Shown: positions 5,261 through 5,485 of the stretch, one piece after another
Layout of the letters: every line of letters begins with the position of its first letter
How positions within the stretch are numbered: position 1 is the first letter of the stretch
NCBI GenBank assembly: GCA_014859075.1
Contig: JACUUW010000135.1
Location: 1-5,485 of the forward strand
Direction: 5' to 3'
Source: Desulforudis sp.
GTDB lineage: Bacteria; Bacillota; Desulfotomaculia; Desulfotomaculales; Desulforudaceae
DNA length: 5,485 nucleotides
Translations under genes and position numbers: made by a program
Notes under the pieces: generated by a model
Seen by the model: the letters and a program-made list of their open reading frames with translations, nothing else
Database searches by the model: none
What the model was told of the DNA's origin: nothing

Positions 5261-5292
5261 GGTGTAAGTCTTGCCATTAAGGGTGGAGCGAA

Positions 5293-5485
5293 ATGCAGAC
5301 AGTCGGGCCGCACCGGGAAAAGGAAATGCCCGGCGAAGCCGGGCGGTTGAACACGAAACACAACGGTTCCAAGCTGGGGTCTGAGATCGAAAAGTGGTAC
5401 CAGGACGAGTGGTCCGGCATGGCCGCCAACACCTCCGAATCCGGTACCGCTCACGTTTACTTCGTGCTGACGGTGGTAGTGTTGA
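5293..5485 (+). CDS. Unknown protein, partial (C-terminus beyond right edge)
   Basis: 64 codons are open from ATG 5293 to the edge. The preceding GGTGGAG places GGAG 4 nt before the ATG, an acceptable ribosome site. The first 50 residues are hydrophilic and charged (EIEKWYQDEW at about 36-45). The last visible residues, VYFVLTVVVL (55-64), look like the start of a transmembrane helix. This suggests a cytoplasmic N-terminal tail followed by a membrane segment. Third codon positions are GC-rich, as in the neighbouring genes, which supports coding. I do not recognise the family. A 7-bp hairpin is encoded in codons 12-18. ATG 5326 is an alternative start but its ribosome site is badly spaced. Confidence 0.55.
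   Translation, partial: MQTVGPHREKEMPGEAGRLNTKHNGSKLGSEIEKWYQDEWSGMAANTSESGTAHVYFVLTVVVL
5328..5344. repeat. GC-rich hairpin inside the start of the rightward gene
   Basis: GCCCGGC and GCCGGGC form a perfect 7-bp stem around a GAA triloop, 35 nt after the ATG. No T-run follows, so it is not an intrinsic terminator. It could hinder early translation or be a by-product of GC-rich codons. Confidence 0.4.

Larger units (their letters stand above)
5065..5292. other. AT-rich divergent intergenic region
   Basis: 228 nt separate a leftward and a rightward gene. The middle (about 5160-5260) is much richer in A and T than the neighbouring genes. It holds a leftward promoter candidate (5183-5211), a strong AAGGAGG site (5170-5176), a possible 14-codon frame and an operator-like repeat (5241-5260). 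No rightward promoter with good spacing was found. Confidence 0.55.

Noticed and set aside
5119..5454. A 111-codon leftward frame opposite the rightward partial gene
   Set aside because: It changes composition abruptly, has no ribosome site at its start, and overlaps a better-supported gene; only its last 14 codons have a good start signal.
1..5485. CRISPR array, tRNA, rRNA, insertion sequence, toxin-antitoxin or defence cassette
   Set aside because: I saw no regularly spaced direct repeats, cloverleaf sequence, transposase or recognisable defence protein on either strand.

Overview
This window looks like chromosomal DNA of a high-GC, Gram-positive-type Firmicute. I infer a Clostridia or Peptococcaceae/Desulfotomaculum-like lineage, but the sequence cannot fix the genus. 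The reasons are strong GGAGG-type ribosome sites, GTG and TTG starts, intrinsic terminators with T-runs, GC-rich third codon positions, and a secreted protein that combines YcdB/PepSY-like modules with three S-layer homology (SLH) repeats.

Layout from left to right. Positions 1-712 (-) hold the N-terminal 237 residues of a polytopic YIP1-family membrane protein that runs off the left edge. Just upstream on the same strand (772-1080) is a small four-cysteine zinc-ribbon protein resembling the Lar family. Positions 1081-1347 have no gene I can support; they hold a clear sigmaA-type promoter for the next gene and a near-palindrome beside it. Positions 1348-1566 (+) encode a 72-residue glutaredoxin-like protein with a CPYC active site. 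It converges on a PPC/DUF296-domain protein (1614-2042, -), with a GC-rich palindrome between the two. The 2043-2204 gap holds a six-codon upstream reading frame, an AT-rich segment and a textbook terminator.

The largest gene, 2205-4409 (-), encodes a secreted 734-residue protein: signal peptide, two tandem YcdB-like modules, then three SLH repeats. Upstream on the same strand is a membrane-anchored protein of unknown function (4600-5064, GTG start). An AT-rich divergent intergenic region (5065-5292) follows. A rightward partial gene (5293 to the edge) starts with a hydrophilic segment and enters a hydrophobic one as the window ends.

How the genes relate. Much of the window concerns the cell envelope: a membrane YIP1 protein, an SLH-anchored surface protein and two membrane-associated unknowns. 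The glutaredoxin-like, PPC-domain and zinc-ribbon proteins look like independent small cytosolic genes. I see no CRISPR array, tRNA, rRNA, insertion sequence or evident defence cassette, and no clear new multi-gene system. The least explained parts are the 5065-5292 divergent region with its overlapping start signals, and the unknown proteins on either side of it.
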